Shown here in pieces: positions 12,906 through 24,929 of a DNA stretch of 64,000 nt (positions are counted from its first letter, which is position 1; each line of letters begins with the position of its first letter). Source of the stretch: Erodium maritimum (lineage: Eukaryota; Streptophyta; Magnoliopsida; Geraniales; Geraniaceae); contig OY997589.1 in NCBI GenBank assembly GCA_963921825.1, positions 49,238,638 to 49,302,637 on the forward strand. Direction: 5' to 3'. A program made the position numbers and the translations under genes. Under the pieces are notes generated by a model, which saw only the letters and a list, made by a program, of their open reading frames with translations, was not told the DNA's origin and ran no database searches.

Positions 12906-13153
12906 ATGAGAGGAATCACTTACTCTACCCATCGGAAAGATGCTGGCTCCACGCTGAAGTTCTTCTTCTCCGATGAAAATCGTCGGTTCTGCCTCATTCT
13001 CCTCTTCTTCTCCGCTGGTAACCGCTCGTCTTCTCTCTCCCTCTCTCGCGCGCGTTTGAGCTTCCGATGACTGAGTGTATCTGAGTATAGAGTCACGTGT
13101 ATGAAAGTGAAAGGGTAAGTAAAGAGGGCGAGGGCATTTTGGTCTTTCTACAG
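12906..13153 (-). promoter_or_regulatory. Probable leader/promoter arm of the MULE-1 gene
   Basis: Between the duplicated 85-bp segment and the right inverted repeat lies a pyrimidine-rich tract (12970-13060, many TTCTTC and CTCTCT units on the plus strand). Read on the minus strand it looks like a purine-rich 5' leader upstream of the coding remnant. Inferred only from position and composition. Confidence 0.35.
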
Positions 13154-13301
13154 AGAAGACTAACGGATTCTGTCCAAAATAGACGACTGGGTATGAAAGT
13201 GAAGTTAAATGTTTGATTAGGGTATGAAAGTGAAATTTTTTTATGCCAGGGTAGTAAACTGAAGTTATATGTATGCCAGGGTGGTAAAATGAAAGTTTCC
13301 C
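13154..13301 (-). repeat. Right terminal inverted repeat of MULE-1
   Basis: Inverted partner of 1802-1949. The outer end reads TTTCCC and is followed directly by the second copy of the 9-bp target duplication at 13302-13310. Confidence 0.93.
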
Positions 13302-13310
13302 TATTTTGAA

Positions 13311-13589
13311 ATTTGTTTCACAACATAATCTTCATATTTTGGTATCAAGTTGTTTGTTTAGGTTTTAAGTATTTAAACCATGGATTTACTTTATTACTCT
13401 TACTTAAACCCTGAAATTTCTCTTTCTTTTTCTTATATATTCCCAATTTTCCATTTTGTTTTTTATGTATTAATCTTTTATACAAGTGAAATTACCTCTG
13501 TACCCTTACTTCAATTACACCCAATAACCTTCCCCACCCTCCAAGAGTCAATGCAATCGATCTGAAGATCGAAAAACCTCAATATCAGG

Positions 13590-13639
<50 letters not shown>

Positions 13640-14224
13640 ATCATCATCATCATCATCATCATCATCTTCTTCTTCTTCTTCTTCTTCTTCTTCTTCTTCT
13701 TCTTCTTCTTCTTCTTCTTCTTCTTCTTGAGCACCACTCTGTTTGATTCGACTTCTCCTACAACACCCATTCACGTCAATTCTCCAATTACGAGCATTGT
13801 CGAGGCCAAGCACCCAATGGAGCTACCAAGCTCATCCACGACCTAGGCACGTACATACTAATACGCTTCTTTTCCCGTCTTGTTTAAAGTTATGTGCATG
13901 TGTAGTCGGGTCAGGGTTTACAATTGTTTATTATTCCAAGTTCATATGTATATAGTGTAATGTATGTATATGGAAACATAATTGGAGATTGGTGGCATGG
14001 TACAATGTGTTGAGGTACTCATTGTGTTACCGGTGCACAATATCAAAAATTTATTCTGAGTGTCGGATTTTTATTCTGCAATTTAACCTAATATAGAGAT
14101 TGTAGCCCTAGCATTGATATTTGTATTCTACAATTTAACCTAGGATCAGGGGTTTTATTATGAAATTTAACTCAGTATCAGGTTTTTATTCCTAGTATCA
14201 GTATTTGTATTATGCAATTCAGAA
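13311..14224. other. Non-coding stretch with microsatellites
   Basis: AT-rich DNA right of MULE-1. Apart from the microsatellites at 13590-13728 there is no recognisable gene. From about 14040 a loose reiteration begins ('ttattctgcaatttaacctaatat' and variants, 4 or so copies to 14220), which probably belongs to the non-coding front of the DUF1985 remnant. Confidence 0.6.
13590..13728 (+). repeat. Compound microsatellite (CAT)n-(CTT)n
   Basis: About 75 bp of CAT/ATC units with one interruption near 13639, passing directly into about 64 bp of CTT units. Open frames across it code only homopolymers (Lys, Met, Asp) and are artefacts. Confidence 0.97.
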
Positions 14225-16295
14225 ATGGAAAGCTCTAGGGAACCACAAAAATTACCTCAGATCAAACTAGTATTGACCAAGGACTCCAGTTTTGAAGGGA
14301 AGATATCTAGTAGAAGCCAACCAGTTTCAATAGCAAGGACCATTCAGACTCAATCAGCAAGGTTGTAGAAGCGCTTCTGGTTAGAGAAGTCGGTGTCAGT
14401 AGAACATCAGAGAGGTGGTTTGTAATAAATGGGATGCCAATGAGATTCTCCTTGGAGGAGTACGCTCTTATAACTGGGTTGCATTAGGGAGGAATTCCCA
14501 CTGAGGGGGTTTCAAAAATAAATTACATGGATTAAATATTCTTGAAGAAACACTTCCTGAATGTTCCAGCTAATATGAAAAACATGAAGCAGAAATTGAA
14601 GGAGTTAGTTGATGGCTTATTACAGAAGGGTCATCCTAATGTGGTTGACATGGAAATCATTAGGGTGTTGTCGTTGTTGCTTTTTGGAGTATTTTTGACC
14701 CCCAAGGACAGATCTGACAATGTAATCGATAAAAGAGCTTTGTCATTGATTAATGACGTGCATAAGTTCAATGGGTACCCTTGGGGAACTATTTCCTTCC
14801 AGTCTATGTTGAAGTATGTGAAGCACAAAAGGGTGGTTAGTAAAACTTATGCACATGGTGTTACTAAGGGAAAGAAGAAAGAGGTCACAGGTACATATTC
14901 CGGTTTCGTGTATATCATAACGGTAAGCACATTGACACAATTTATCACATCGAATTATTTAAGTTGTGTGCATGGATTTTCTCACAATTTTTGTTGTGTG
15001 TATGCAGATATTGGCATTAGAATGCATATATGCATTAACCAGTGTCCTTGGAGTAGCTCGTCCCAGTATCAATCATTTTCTAGAGGATGTGCAGATGGGC
15101 CAAGGTGCATAGTAGACTGTCATCCTCCGATGTAGTGAAAAAGGCATTAGACGGGGCTAAGGCTTAGGTTAACAATTTATGTAGATTTAGATTTAGATTT
15201 GAATTGTTCGATATGTTGAAATATGTTTTTATTTATTTTATAGTTCTTATCCTAGTACCGGGCTTGATATTGTAGTATTGGGGTTTATGTCCTAATAATG
15301 TACTTTATATTCTAGTAATGTGGTTACTGTGGTTATTGTCCTAGTAATGGGGTCTATGTCCTCGTACGGGGGTGTATGTCTTAGTACTTGTGGTTTATGT
15401 ACTAGTAATGTGGCTTATATTCCAAAATCATGGGGTTTATGTCTTAGTAATATTGTTTGTGCCCTGGTAATGTGGTTTTTGTCCTCAAATGGTGTATAAT
15501 GTTGTATTTTGTTTGTTTTTTTGTTGTAAGACAATTATAACCATCCTAGTGCCCAATAATGCAGAATGATCCCGGCCATACATTTTGAAATTTTCTAACG
15601 AGATGGTGGAATTGAACCCGAATTCGGAGTTGGATGCGATAGTGCAGGTGTTAAAAAATAGAGGTGATATCTAATGGACATCCTTTGGTATTGAAGAAGA
15701 CACTGAAGAAGATTGTGGAACTACAGATAAGGCTACTGGTGAGCCAATAGATCAACTATCACCAATGGATCACCTAAAAAACGACAGGGTAGAGGTGAAG
15801 TTTGAACTTAAAAACTTCAAGGAAGATGTGACGGATGACCTTAAGAGGTTGAAGGCATATATTGAACTCATGATGGGATGTAATATCAAGGCTGATTTGA
15901 AAGGTCTTAGTGAGCAAGAAATTGAAGATGAAGAAGACAAGGAAATGCCGAAAGTAAATGATGATGTAGAAGAAAGAGATCAAGATCAAGAAGATGACAT
16001 GGACATTATGGAGAAGGGAGACCCTTGTGACAAAGAAGATATAGATGGAGAAGGTGGTAGTCAAGTGAATAGGGCAAAGGAGGCAGGCCCTCATGATGTT
16101 GATTCCAATGTAGATAAGGACAATATGGAGAAGGGAGAGCCTCGTGAGACTACCTTCCACAGACACCAATTCCATGAAAATGTGGTGTATAAACCTACAC
16201 CTGCACCACAAGAATGGGTTGCACCTAAACCTCCTACACCTTCTACACCTATATCATCAACGAGGAAGAGAAAGCTATTAGATCCCAACTTTTGA
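14225..16295 (+). pseudogene. DUF1985-domain gene of Ulp1-MULE type, decayed
   Basis: A possible start at 14225 (MESSREPQKLPQ) leads to a segment with FEGKISSRSQ. The core of the plant DUF1985 domain follows: LLVREVGVSRTSERWFV and MRFSLEEYALITGLH at about 14365-14485, then at 14542-14900 a stretch with IIRVLSLLLFGVFL and FNGYPWGTISFQSMLKYV. An acidic, coiled-coil-like region at 15765-16295 (KNFKEDVTDDLKRL, then runs of Asp/Glu, ending STRKRKLLDP) resembles the linker that follows DUF1985 in such proteins. In this family DUF1985 sits ahead of an Ulp1 (C48) cysteine protease domain and is usually carried inside Mutator-like elements. Here the protease domain is missing, and stops and frame changes split the domain, for example a TAG right after ITGLH and another near 14534. 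No inverted repeats were found, so the carrier element is unidentified. Confidence 0.65.
15240..15490 (+). repeat. Degenerate ~22-bp reiteration (GTCCTAGTAATG-GTTTAT)
   Basis: About ten loose copies of a unit like 'gtcctagtaatggggtttat', in a probable intron or gap between the DUF1985 core and the acidic region. The TGATAAA arrays in MULE-2 occupy a similar place. Confidence 0.7.
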
Positions 16296-16912
16296 TACAG
16301 GAACGTGGTGGTATGATTAGAGAAAGCCTTATTGATAGAATATAAAGGATAGTGGTGGTATGATGGAGAACCATAGCTGTCCGTACAACAATGGATGGTA
16401 GAATCAATTGTTGTACGACCAGTAGAACACTCTAAGGAACCAATGGATGAAGATGGAATCGAAGATGAAAATTGCTTCAATTGGTCGTACATCACTCTTT
16501 GAAGAATCTAAGTAACTAAGGAGATAGCCAATGGATTGAATGACGCCACACATATCATGGAAACTTTGTGGTAAGTCGAAGTACTCAAACTTCAATTATT
16601 TAGACACATGAAAATTGAAATGCTTAAGGTTCTTCCCAAAAGAAACTCGAATTTTTATTTCATAAAACTTGCATAATACATGCTGAGAAGGGACTTCATT
16701 AAATAGTTCAGTAGTAGGTGGCTTTTGAGGGTAAAAAATGATTACATTTGACTCTAATTAATAACTAAAGACTCTTGGTAAACCAAACGATGGAAATATG
16801 CAAAAAAGTAAAAGTAACTCATTAAGAATCAGAATTCAAATGCATACCTTAGATATTCATCTCCCTTGAATTAAATGGCTGATTTGTGTTTGGAAATAAT
16901 GAAAAAGTTGGC
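16296..16912. other. Unassigned, no gene seen
   Basis: AT-rich DNA between the acidic DUF1985-gene remnant and the end of the gypsy-R coding remnant. It may be the 3' flank of gypsy-R, whose LTR I could not recognise. Short open frames on the minus strand show no domain. Confidence 0.4.
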
Positions 16913-17380
16913 TTAATTAGTTCCTTGAACAAGAGGCGAAAACAGATTTGATGAAGTCTTGAATTGATCTTTAATGCCTTCTTGATTGTCCTTCGTGATC
17001 ATGTCTTCTTCGAGTTCCCCATGCTCTATGAGTGTAATTAAGCTCTCCCCTTGTTTATTGAACTCTTCTCGTAAGGCTCTAGTTCCTGATCTTGTCCTTG
17101 GTGCTAGTTGCATGCTTGGAATGTTGCTAATAACTTCTTTCTCGGTGCTAGATGTCCTCATCATCCCCTCCCTCTTGACAAGGTTCAGAACTGATTCATT
17201 TGCATGATAGAGAGCCAAATCACTAATATTGAAAGTTGGAGAAATGTTTAACTCACCTGGAAGCTCAAGCTTGTAAGCGCTGTTTTTTATTTTCTCTAAC
17301 GATCGAAATGGTCCATATGCTACTGGTGAGAGCTTGGATTTCTTTGATTTGGGAAACTTTCCTTTCTCCTGTGTACCCAT
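16913..17380 (-). mobile_element. gypsy-R, Ty3/gypsy remnant, integrase C-terminal side
   Basis: The minus strand encodes the end of a Ty3/gypsy polyprotein, with FPKSKKSKLSPVAYGPF, NSAYKLELPGE and TFNISDLALYH. This is the segment after the integrase core in plant gypsy elements. The other part of the same element is at 40793-42750, and copia-2 lies between. Fossil, broken, older than copia-2. Confidence 0.82.
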
Positions 17381-18965
17381 TGTTAGTCTTAGTGCTCGTA
17401 GTTCAATCATAAATGTCTAAATGTATACATCATCGTTAGCAATAAAATTAAAACGGCTTTATATTACTTATGTGTTGGAGTAATATATCGATCTGTGCTC
17501 TGATCTATGCCCACAATGTGAATAGAACCATAGATCGAGTTAGATCACACTCGATGGGTCCCTAGTCATAAAAGCGACTAGTATGAAAGATGGCTCTTAT
17601 GGCCTACGTTCTGTTAGTCATTGGAATGAGATTCTGGGGTCTAATCATAGATATCATGTGGGACATGATATTGGACGACCCGACAAGAACATGTGCCATA
17701 GATCAAGTCATGAACCTATTCATTGTCGTAGCTTGTCATGTATACTTAGACCAAGGAATCTGTGTGATCTCTATGCATTAAACAACAGAGTTTGACCTGA
17801 GCCTAAAGTTGTCCGTAACAAGGCTTCCATAAGATTGACTTGGGGACGGACTGCATGAGTGACACGAAAGACGGCTAAGGGATTTATCCCTCATACTACG
17901 ATATGGGAAAGATATATGTTCTCGGCTGCTTGATCGAGAGTGACTGCAAGAATAACATGGCCATGCACATGATACTGGGTATCAGATATTCAGTCATCTT
18001 ACATATCAAGGAACAATGATTGAGAATAATAAGAATGAAGGTTCTATGCCTTATCTCAATTAGGATATCGGAGATAAAAGGATAATGACAGGGACGACAT
18101 AAAGGTTAGAATCGACAGGGTCGATTCGTTATGCAATGTCAGGCAATACTAAAGTTTCGCTAGTTGCCACTTAAACAGGATCAATTAAAATGGGATTTTA
18201 CGTTGAAACGGAGTTCTCTCGGGACATGACCAAAACTGGGTTTTGGGTCATGTGTCCGTAAGTCAATAGGACTTTACGGATGAAGATAAGGCTTGGAGTA
18301 TTGGGATTGATTGCATCGGATAATGTTGGACATTTCTGGTATGAAAGGCTTGGTGGCGGTGAGCGTGTCACGGGACCTCGTTGGGAATGGCCACGGGCCA
18401 TGTTCCAGGAGGCCCATGCAACGAATGCCTATGGAACTAATTAATCAAGTCTTGATTAATGAGTATTAAGTAAGCAAGACAAGGATTAAGGTATTGGTGA
18501 TTCACCACCTAACCCCATCTTGTCTAGCCATACTTTGTCATATTTACACCTTACTTGTCACCATACTTGTCTCATGCTTTTAGTTTGACAAGTTGATGGG
18601 GTTTGTTATGTTTAAGTCATCTTTTTTCAACATAACAAACACAAGACAAGAAAATGAAACACAACTTCTCCCTCCTCTCCTTTGCAATTTCGGCCAAGGC
18701 AAGCTCCCACCTCCATTTTTGTGTTCTTGAGTCCTCAAAGAGAAGAACTACGTGGTTTTTATTCCCATGTGGATACGTAGACGTCTTGGAGACTCAAGCC
18801 AATCATTCCTTACCCGGTGTTCTTGTTTTAGTAAGAAATAGTGCTGAATTTTTCTCTTTTGAATCCATTGTTTGTTAGTGGTTTCACGGTTTTAATCGTC
18901 TCTTGGCTTTCATTTATTTTCTGCTGCGAGTTGGTTCATCTCCGACCCTACCTCAAGAGCCAAAA
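17381..18965 (+). repeat. copia-2 5' LTR
   Basis: About 1585 bp beginning TGTTAGTCTTAGTGC. It resembles 39109-40787 and both copia-1 LTRs, with many substitutions and small length differences. The primer site follows. Confidence 0.9.
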
Positions 18966-18980
18966 GTGGTATCAGAGTCG
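18966..18980 (+). promoter_or_regulatory. copia-2 primer binding site
   Basis: GTGGTATCAGAGTCG directly after the 5' LTR, complementary to the end of initiator Met-tRNA. Confidence 0.85.
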
Positions 18981-19682
18981 TGCTACCTTCGGGATTCACA
19001 AGACGGTGCTGAAAGTTTCGGTTTTGACATGTTAATTTGCCAAATTGTTTGATAACATGTTTCGAATTCTTCTTTATGGATTAAATGCATGTGAAATGAA
19101 TGTTTGAAAATTATTTCAAATCTGGATATTTTGAAAAAGTTTGATTTTTCGGGTCTCGGGAGCGGGACTCTCGGGGAGCCGAAACTGGGACCGAACGGGG
19201 CTCCGTTGGATGGAGCTAAGCCGAGCATGACCACTGGATGGTTGATATGCCAGGGCCAGACCGTTTTTTTAGTCATGAAGAGTTTGGAACCGTCATGGCG
19301 AACTCAAAAATCAAATATTCAAAAGTTTCATTTTTGAACGGTTTCAATAAACCGAGCATCAAATTTTTTTGAAACTTGGCTATTAATTAAAACCGGAAAA
19401 TCACATTGTCACGCCCCAATTTCAGTAAACCGAACTCGGGACGCGAACGTTTTAAAATAAGAAAACACTTTGAGACCATTTCCAATAAAACACTTTAAAA
19501 GTACCATTTGTTCAACAAAATAATAACTACTGTTTAAAACACGCCCTAACAAGTGGACAAAAGTACACGGTATCCGTCACTAGACTCAAAAGACAAAACC
19601 CAGACTCCGCTCCTGGCTCCACAAGCTTCGAGAGCTCACCTAGTCCGTCCCACGAACAGTACCTGTAGGAAAAGCAGCTAGG

Positions 19683-19700
19683 GGTGAGCGTTCGCTCACC
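19683..19700 (-). promoter_or_regulatory. Conserved LTR hairpin block (gypsy-H)
   Basis: On the minus strand GGTGAGCGAACGCTCACC, perfect stem, followed by CTTTTCCTACAGG. Present although the rest of this LTR differs strongly from the G1-G4 type. Confidence 0.8.
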
Positions 19701-20329
19701 ACCACAGATAACAGACTGACTACGGCATAATTAGCAGACAATGCCGGTAACACCACAACGACTCAAAAGACACACACACGACCAGTACTTTCCTCAACCG
19801 ACTCAACACTCGGACACGTTGTGTAGACCCCACACTACGATCGACTACCTCCTCCAAGACACGACTGACCACACAATACCAAACAAGATCACAAAGGATC
19901 GCAAACCGGCTGCTCAGTAACCAATCTCTGTCTCTCGCCCTTTCCGATCCCAGTCGGTACAGGCGGTCGACCTGTCGCGCAACTTCTCCCGATCCCAGTC
20001 GGGAGGCTAACCCACGACCTCTCCGCTTCACCCGATCCCAGTCGGGTGGTTAGCCACACCCGCGCGTCCTTCCCCTGACCCAGTCGGGGAGCTAGCCCAC
20101 AACCCCTCCGCTTCTCCCGATCCCAGTCGGGAGGCTAGCTACACCACACAACCTCCACCAGTAACCAGTAACCAATCACAATCACAAACAAGTTCAAACA
20201 GACAGTAACGACACCGGTGACAACTACACAGGCACTCAAGGCCAACAAAACACCGACAACCAAACACAGGTTCAACGACCCTACGGGCCCTCATGGCCAC
20301 CCAAGACACCAACGAATAAGTACGGGTTC

Positions 20330-20610
20330 ACAACCCCACGGGCACTCACGGCCACCCAAAACACCGAAACGACAACACGGGCTCTCATGGCCACCCAAGA
20401 CTCAGCAATACATAACACGGGCTCTCAAGGCCACCCAAACTCGACAACAAATAACACGGGCTCTCAAGGCCACCCAAACTCAACAATAAATAATAGGGCT
20501 CTCAAGGCCACCCAAACTCAACAACAATTAATACGGGCTCTCAAGGCCACCCAAACTCAACAACAATTAATACGGGCTCTCAAGGCCACCCAAACTCAAC
20601 AACAATTTAC
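20330..20610 (-). repeat. Minisatellite in gypsy-H LTR
   Basis: About seven copies of a ~38-bp unit, on the plus strand like 'cgggctctcaaggccaccca' plus an AAC-rich spacer. The same core (CTTGGGTGGCCATGAG on the other strand) recurs in the LTRs of G1, G3 and G4. Confidence 0.9.
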
Positions 20611-22740
20611 GCACAACAACCTCCGGCATAATCGATGGCTCCAACAGTCCTAAGATCACTAGTTTCACAAACAACCTCCGGGCATGGTTATATGCCTCCA
20701 GTACTCCTAATATCGATAAGTTCGCAATCAACCTCCGGGCATGGTCATATGCCTCCAGTAATACAATTAATGCTAAGTTCTCTGCTCCTACGACACTACT
20801 AAGTGTCACATGCATTTCCAGTATTCGCTACGTTCCCGTATCATGCATTTCTAACATTTGATAACCTAAACAACCCACGACACCCCGGTGTCACATGCAA
20901 TTCTACAGTTAACTTTCCCTAGTCAGGGCCGAGATCCGGCTACTTTTCCCTACCTCGTAAACAACTCCAAAAGCGCTCCACTAAACCCGAGATGATCGCA
21001 GTCACTCGCCGAGCCTCCCTTTGCCTCGGTCCGCAGCACGATCTAAAAGAACACAGATTTAACTCACTTTTAAACTAGTACGAACATGCCGAAACTAAAT
21101 AAACTCAACGCCCAAACGTAACCCCGACAATGTCGATAACGGACCCTTAAAGGCCCGATTCGCCCGACATGGCGAATCTGCCCGGGTTTTGTAAATTGCT
21201 TTTCGGGGCTCCCCTTCGATCGGAGCCGGACTCTAAATTTAACACAAAGCCCCAAATTAATAACGGTTCCGCCGTTAAGTTAACAGGTACGATTTATCCA
21301 GTTTAAATTCGACAGTTGTCGTTTACACTCGAGCGGGATAAAAGTGGGATTTACGACGGATCGGGTTCGAGCACCCGTGTATCGAACTCCCTTGCTTTAA
21401 TTAATTCCGTCTTTGATTTTAAAACAAAACGGTTTCCTTTTGCTCGTTTCCAAACTCGAGATTTTTGGTCCAAAACCCTTATAAAGCCGATCTGATTTCG
21501 TTTTCCCCCTTTTTGATTTATCTTAACTCAAGTTTGTTCAACGACCGTCCTTCGTTTTAAAACCCAATTAAATCAACCGATCTAGTTTTAACGATAACAA
21601 TTTTACGTCCGAACACAAAGATCGAACTTTTGTTTCACATCTGATTTTCAATGTAAAACTCAACTTAACCCTTTTTTTGTTTAGAAAGATTGTGTCTCGA
21701 TTCCATTAGAATTCCTTTTCAGAACCTTTGATCTTACACCCACCCAATTCATATCCAAAATTACACAAAACTAACTTTTAAAACAAAAATTGTTTTATTA
21801 CTTCCTTTTATGGATTTACAGTGAGCTCGGACGATACATAGAAACCAAACGAAGATGAACGGCATGAAACAAAATAAACCGGCCGCCGGCGAAGACGTCG
21901 CCGGCGACTAAAAACCCCAGGTACGAACCTCACCGTGGAGGGAAGGAAGCGACTGGGCGGTGCACGGTGGTGCACGGTTGAGGGCGCGACGGATGACGGT
22001 GACTCTCCCGTCTCAGAACCGGACCGCACGGTGGGGTCTCGACGGAGCTACGACGCTCCCGGTTCTGTAGGTCCCTCCGGTGGCGAGGCAGCACCGGCGT
22101 GGACGATCGAGGGAGAGGAAGAGAGGCTCGGTGCGTGGACGGCCGTGTGGACGGCGACGAGGAGGAGGGAGACGGGAGGGTCGGCTAGGCTAGGGTGAGG
22201 CCGGGCGTTGCCGGATCTGGTGAGAGGACGGCGAGGAGGGACGGACGGGATCGACGAGTCAGTGGCCGGCTGTGCTTGGACGTGGGAGATGATGGAGAGA
22301 TGGAGAGATGGAGAGAGAGACGGTCGGGGTTTGAGGTGAGGGAGGGAGATCGGTGTGGAGGAGGAGGGAGGCACGATGGTGAGGTCGGGTTCGAGAGGGA
22401 GACGGGCGGCAGAAGCGAAGAGGAGAGAAGGGAATTAGGGTTTCTAACCCTAATTTCGCGTTTTATAGGGAAGCCGGCAGGTGGGCGGGCCTGGCTTCTT
22501 GGGCCACTGAAGAGAGACGGGCCGCACGGCCCAACCGCGACCAACAGGGCCTGGTTGGCCTGACCGGGTCCGCGGGTCTGGTCGGGTCTGCCCGGTCCAA
22601 TTCCTTTTTTTTCTTTCTTTTTTTTTCTTTTCTTTTCCCTTCGCAAACGATCACCAATTTCAACTCGATTTTTCCAACCTCGACGTTTCAAGACGATAAA
22701 ATTTAATATTTTGCTTCTTTTAATTTAGCCGGTCTTTACA

Positions 22741-22755
22741 ATCTTCCCCCCTTAA
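22741..22755 (-). promoter_or_regulatory. gypsy-H polypurine tract
   Basis: On the minus strand TTAAGGGGGGAAGAT lies directly before the 3' LTR. Confidence 0.88.
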
Positions 22756-23136
22756 ATAAATTTCGTCCTCGAAATTAAAAACTGACGTACTTCGGGAGTC
22801 GAACCGGTCGGGGTACTTCGCGCGATCCTAGTCCTCGCGTTCCCAAGTCGACTCGGCCTCGTGGTGTCTCCACAACACCAGCTCTAAGCGGATAACCTTT
22901 CCGCGCAGGACCTGCTCTCGTGGGTCCCTTTCCCACATCATATTCTCCTCACACGGGGCATCACCCGTCACCTCGACATCTGCCCACTCAAAGACGTTCT
23001 CAAAACCTCGAAAGGCCTGATACACCGCGGGGCTAACCCGCCTCCGCCGCGGTTGAAATGCATTAGTCCATCTTTCGGACTAACCTCCAGGGGTACAGGA
23101 CCACTGATTACTGACTCGAGAGGTCGGCGCCGTTAG

Positions 23137-24900
23137 TCAGCATAACTCCTGCTGACTCTGCGCGGTCTTCAACCGCTCATGCTTTGGCATGACCAACTCA
23201 GCTGTCTCTCGGTCCAGTTCCACACCCAGTAACCTCTTATTTCTCACTTCCGCCCAGCACACGGGCGATCGACACGGCCTATCACACAACGCTTCGAACG
23301 GTGCCATCCTGATACTGGCCTGAAAGCTGTTGCTGTAGGCGAATTCGGCCAATCACTCTCGAAACCCATTGTGACGTGCCCCCATTTCCACTGACCCGCA
23401 GTGGCTGCAATGATCCAGCGGGACGCTGTTGTTCGGCTCTCACCTGCCGACGAGTGAGGCATCGCGACACTAACTCCGTGACCGCTCTCTGCATCCCGCT
23501 CCACTAGACATGCCACCTGATGTCGCGCTCCCCTTACTGCCATTCACGTGCACTGTTAGACGCGAATGTTGCGACTCTCGCAGCTCGTCGCCTCCGCCGT
23601 CACGCAGTATGTACAAACCTCCGCGATACCGTAACTCCCAATTAGTACAACGATCCCAGCCCTCGGCGTCAGTACCGCCGGAAACTATCTCCCGGATCCT
23701 TGTCGTCCACAAAACACCACCACAGCTGATTTAAGAACAACCGGACTATACTGTTCATCAGGTCCAAGAACGCTGCAGGTGCGTTTGGTAGTTCAGAGTC
23801 ATCACCCAGAACTCGTAATGTTCATAGCATGTCCGGAATGCAATCCTTGCGACGTCCCTCTCTCGGACTCGCAACTGTTAGTATCCGGATCGCAGGTCGA
23901 TATTCGAGAAATACGTCGACCCTCTCAGCTGGTAGAACAGGTCATCACTTTTCGGCATCGGGTATCGGTCATTCACCGTAACCCGGTTCAGTTTCCGATA
24001 GTCCATGCACATCCGAAGCTCTCCACTCTTCTTCTTCACGAAGAGTGCTGGCGCTCCCCACGGCGATGTGCTCGGACGAACGAGCCCCTTCTCCCGAAGT
24101 TCCTCGAGCTGACTCTTCAGCTCGGTCAACTCGGCTGGCGCAAACCTATAAGGCGCCATCGATATCGCTGTCGTTCCCGGCACCAGGTCAATCCCGAACT
24201 CCACCTCACGAACTGGTGGCAACCCGCTCAATTCCTTAGGGAAGACCTCGGGGAACTCGCACGCCACTCGCGGTAATTCTCGGCTCTGCTCGGCCGATAC
24301 TTCCTTTACTGCAGACAAGCCGACAGGAGAAACTCCGCCCCTACTGCCCATAATACACGAACCTTTCGTGTTGCCTGTTGACACCGTCACTCGTTGCCTG
24401 TAACAGTCGGTAATGACTTGGTACTTCGTTCGCCAATCCATTCCCAGGATCACGTCAAGGCGGTCATTTCGTGGGTATCCTTCCCACGGATATACGCACA
24501 AGCTCAGTCGCTGCTAAAACTCACGGATCCTTGCAGTCTCTCTAAAACCTCGCTCCACTACCGTCGTCGTGCCTACCAACTCCGAACGTACCCGACTCCT
24601 CGGGTAGAGGACTCGATCCAGCTTCAGGGCTCTTGAGACCTCTCTCGAACCTCTTGTATCAGTTCGCTTCTCTGATTTCACAGGCACGACAGACTCTAGT
24701 CAACACCACACCACCACCAACCGGAGTGCCCAGACGCATGGGTGGACTCAACGGCTCTAAACTCAGCCTCAGCCTCTCAGCACAACTCGACGACACCAAC
24801 GAGTGTGATAACCCGGCATCCAATGAAACTGACGTCCAAAACGGAAGCCGAACACCCACTCCATTAGTCACCCTGGTGAGGTCTAGTGTAACCCTCACAC
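23137..24900 (-). pseudogene. gypsy-H pol remnant
   Basis: Read leftward: protease end ([12 protein letters not shown]) near 24440, then reverse transcriptase ([37 protein letters not shown]) to about 23880. Integrase pieces follow at about 23720-23140 (AEFAYSNSFQASI, APFEALCDRPCRSPV). These phrases are those of Ty3/gypsy chromoviruses of the Tekay/Del type. Much of the region between reverse transcriptase and integrase is lacking. Fossil. Confidence 0.85.
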
Positions 24901-24929
24901 GGTCCTCTAGGCATTACTTGTAACTTTCC

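Larger units (their letters stand above)
1802..13301 (-). mobile_element. MULE-1, Mutator-like DNA transposon, interrupted by copia-1
   Basis: The ends are 148-bp inverted repeats starting GGGAAA (1802-1949 and 13154-13301). They are flanked by a perfect 9-bp direct duplication, tattttgaa, at 1793-1801 and 13302-13310, the hallmark length for Mutator-like elements. The gene reads on the minus strand, from a promoter and leader in the right arm (about 12900-13150) toward the left end. A copia element (4358-12815) was inserted later between leader and coding part. Without it the transposon would be about 3.0 kb. No catalytic transposase domain is present between the coding remnant and the left repeat, so this copy depended on another MULE for movement. 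Confidence 0.9.
19407..22740 (-). repeat. gypsy-H full-length LTR
   Basis: About 3334 bp. On the plus strand it begins TGTCACGCCCC and ends GTCTTTACA; in element orientation TGTAAAGACC...GGGGCGTGACA. It contains the hairpin block at 19683-19700, a tandem array at 20330-20610 and a GC-rich purine/pyrimidine skewed part at 21880-22660. Open frames of up to 168 residues in that skewed part have no domain. Confidence 0.92.

Noticed and set aside
13585-13770. Small frame of poly-Lys, poly-Met and poly-Asp
   Set aside because: It is only the translation of the (CAT)n-(CTT)n microsatellite.
22048-22691. Overlapping open frames of 108, 122 and 168 codons on both strands
   Set aside because: They lie in the skewed GC-rich part of the gypsy-H LTR. 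Frames on both strands are open at once and the near-copy at 25724-26312 shows the same, so composition explains them.
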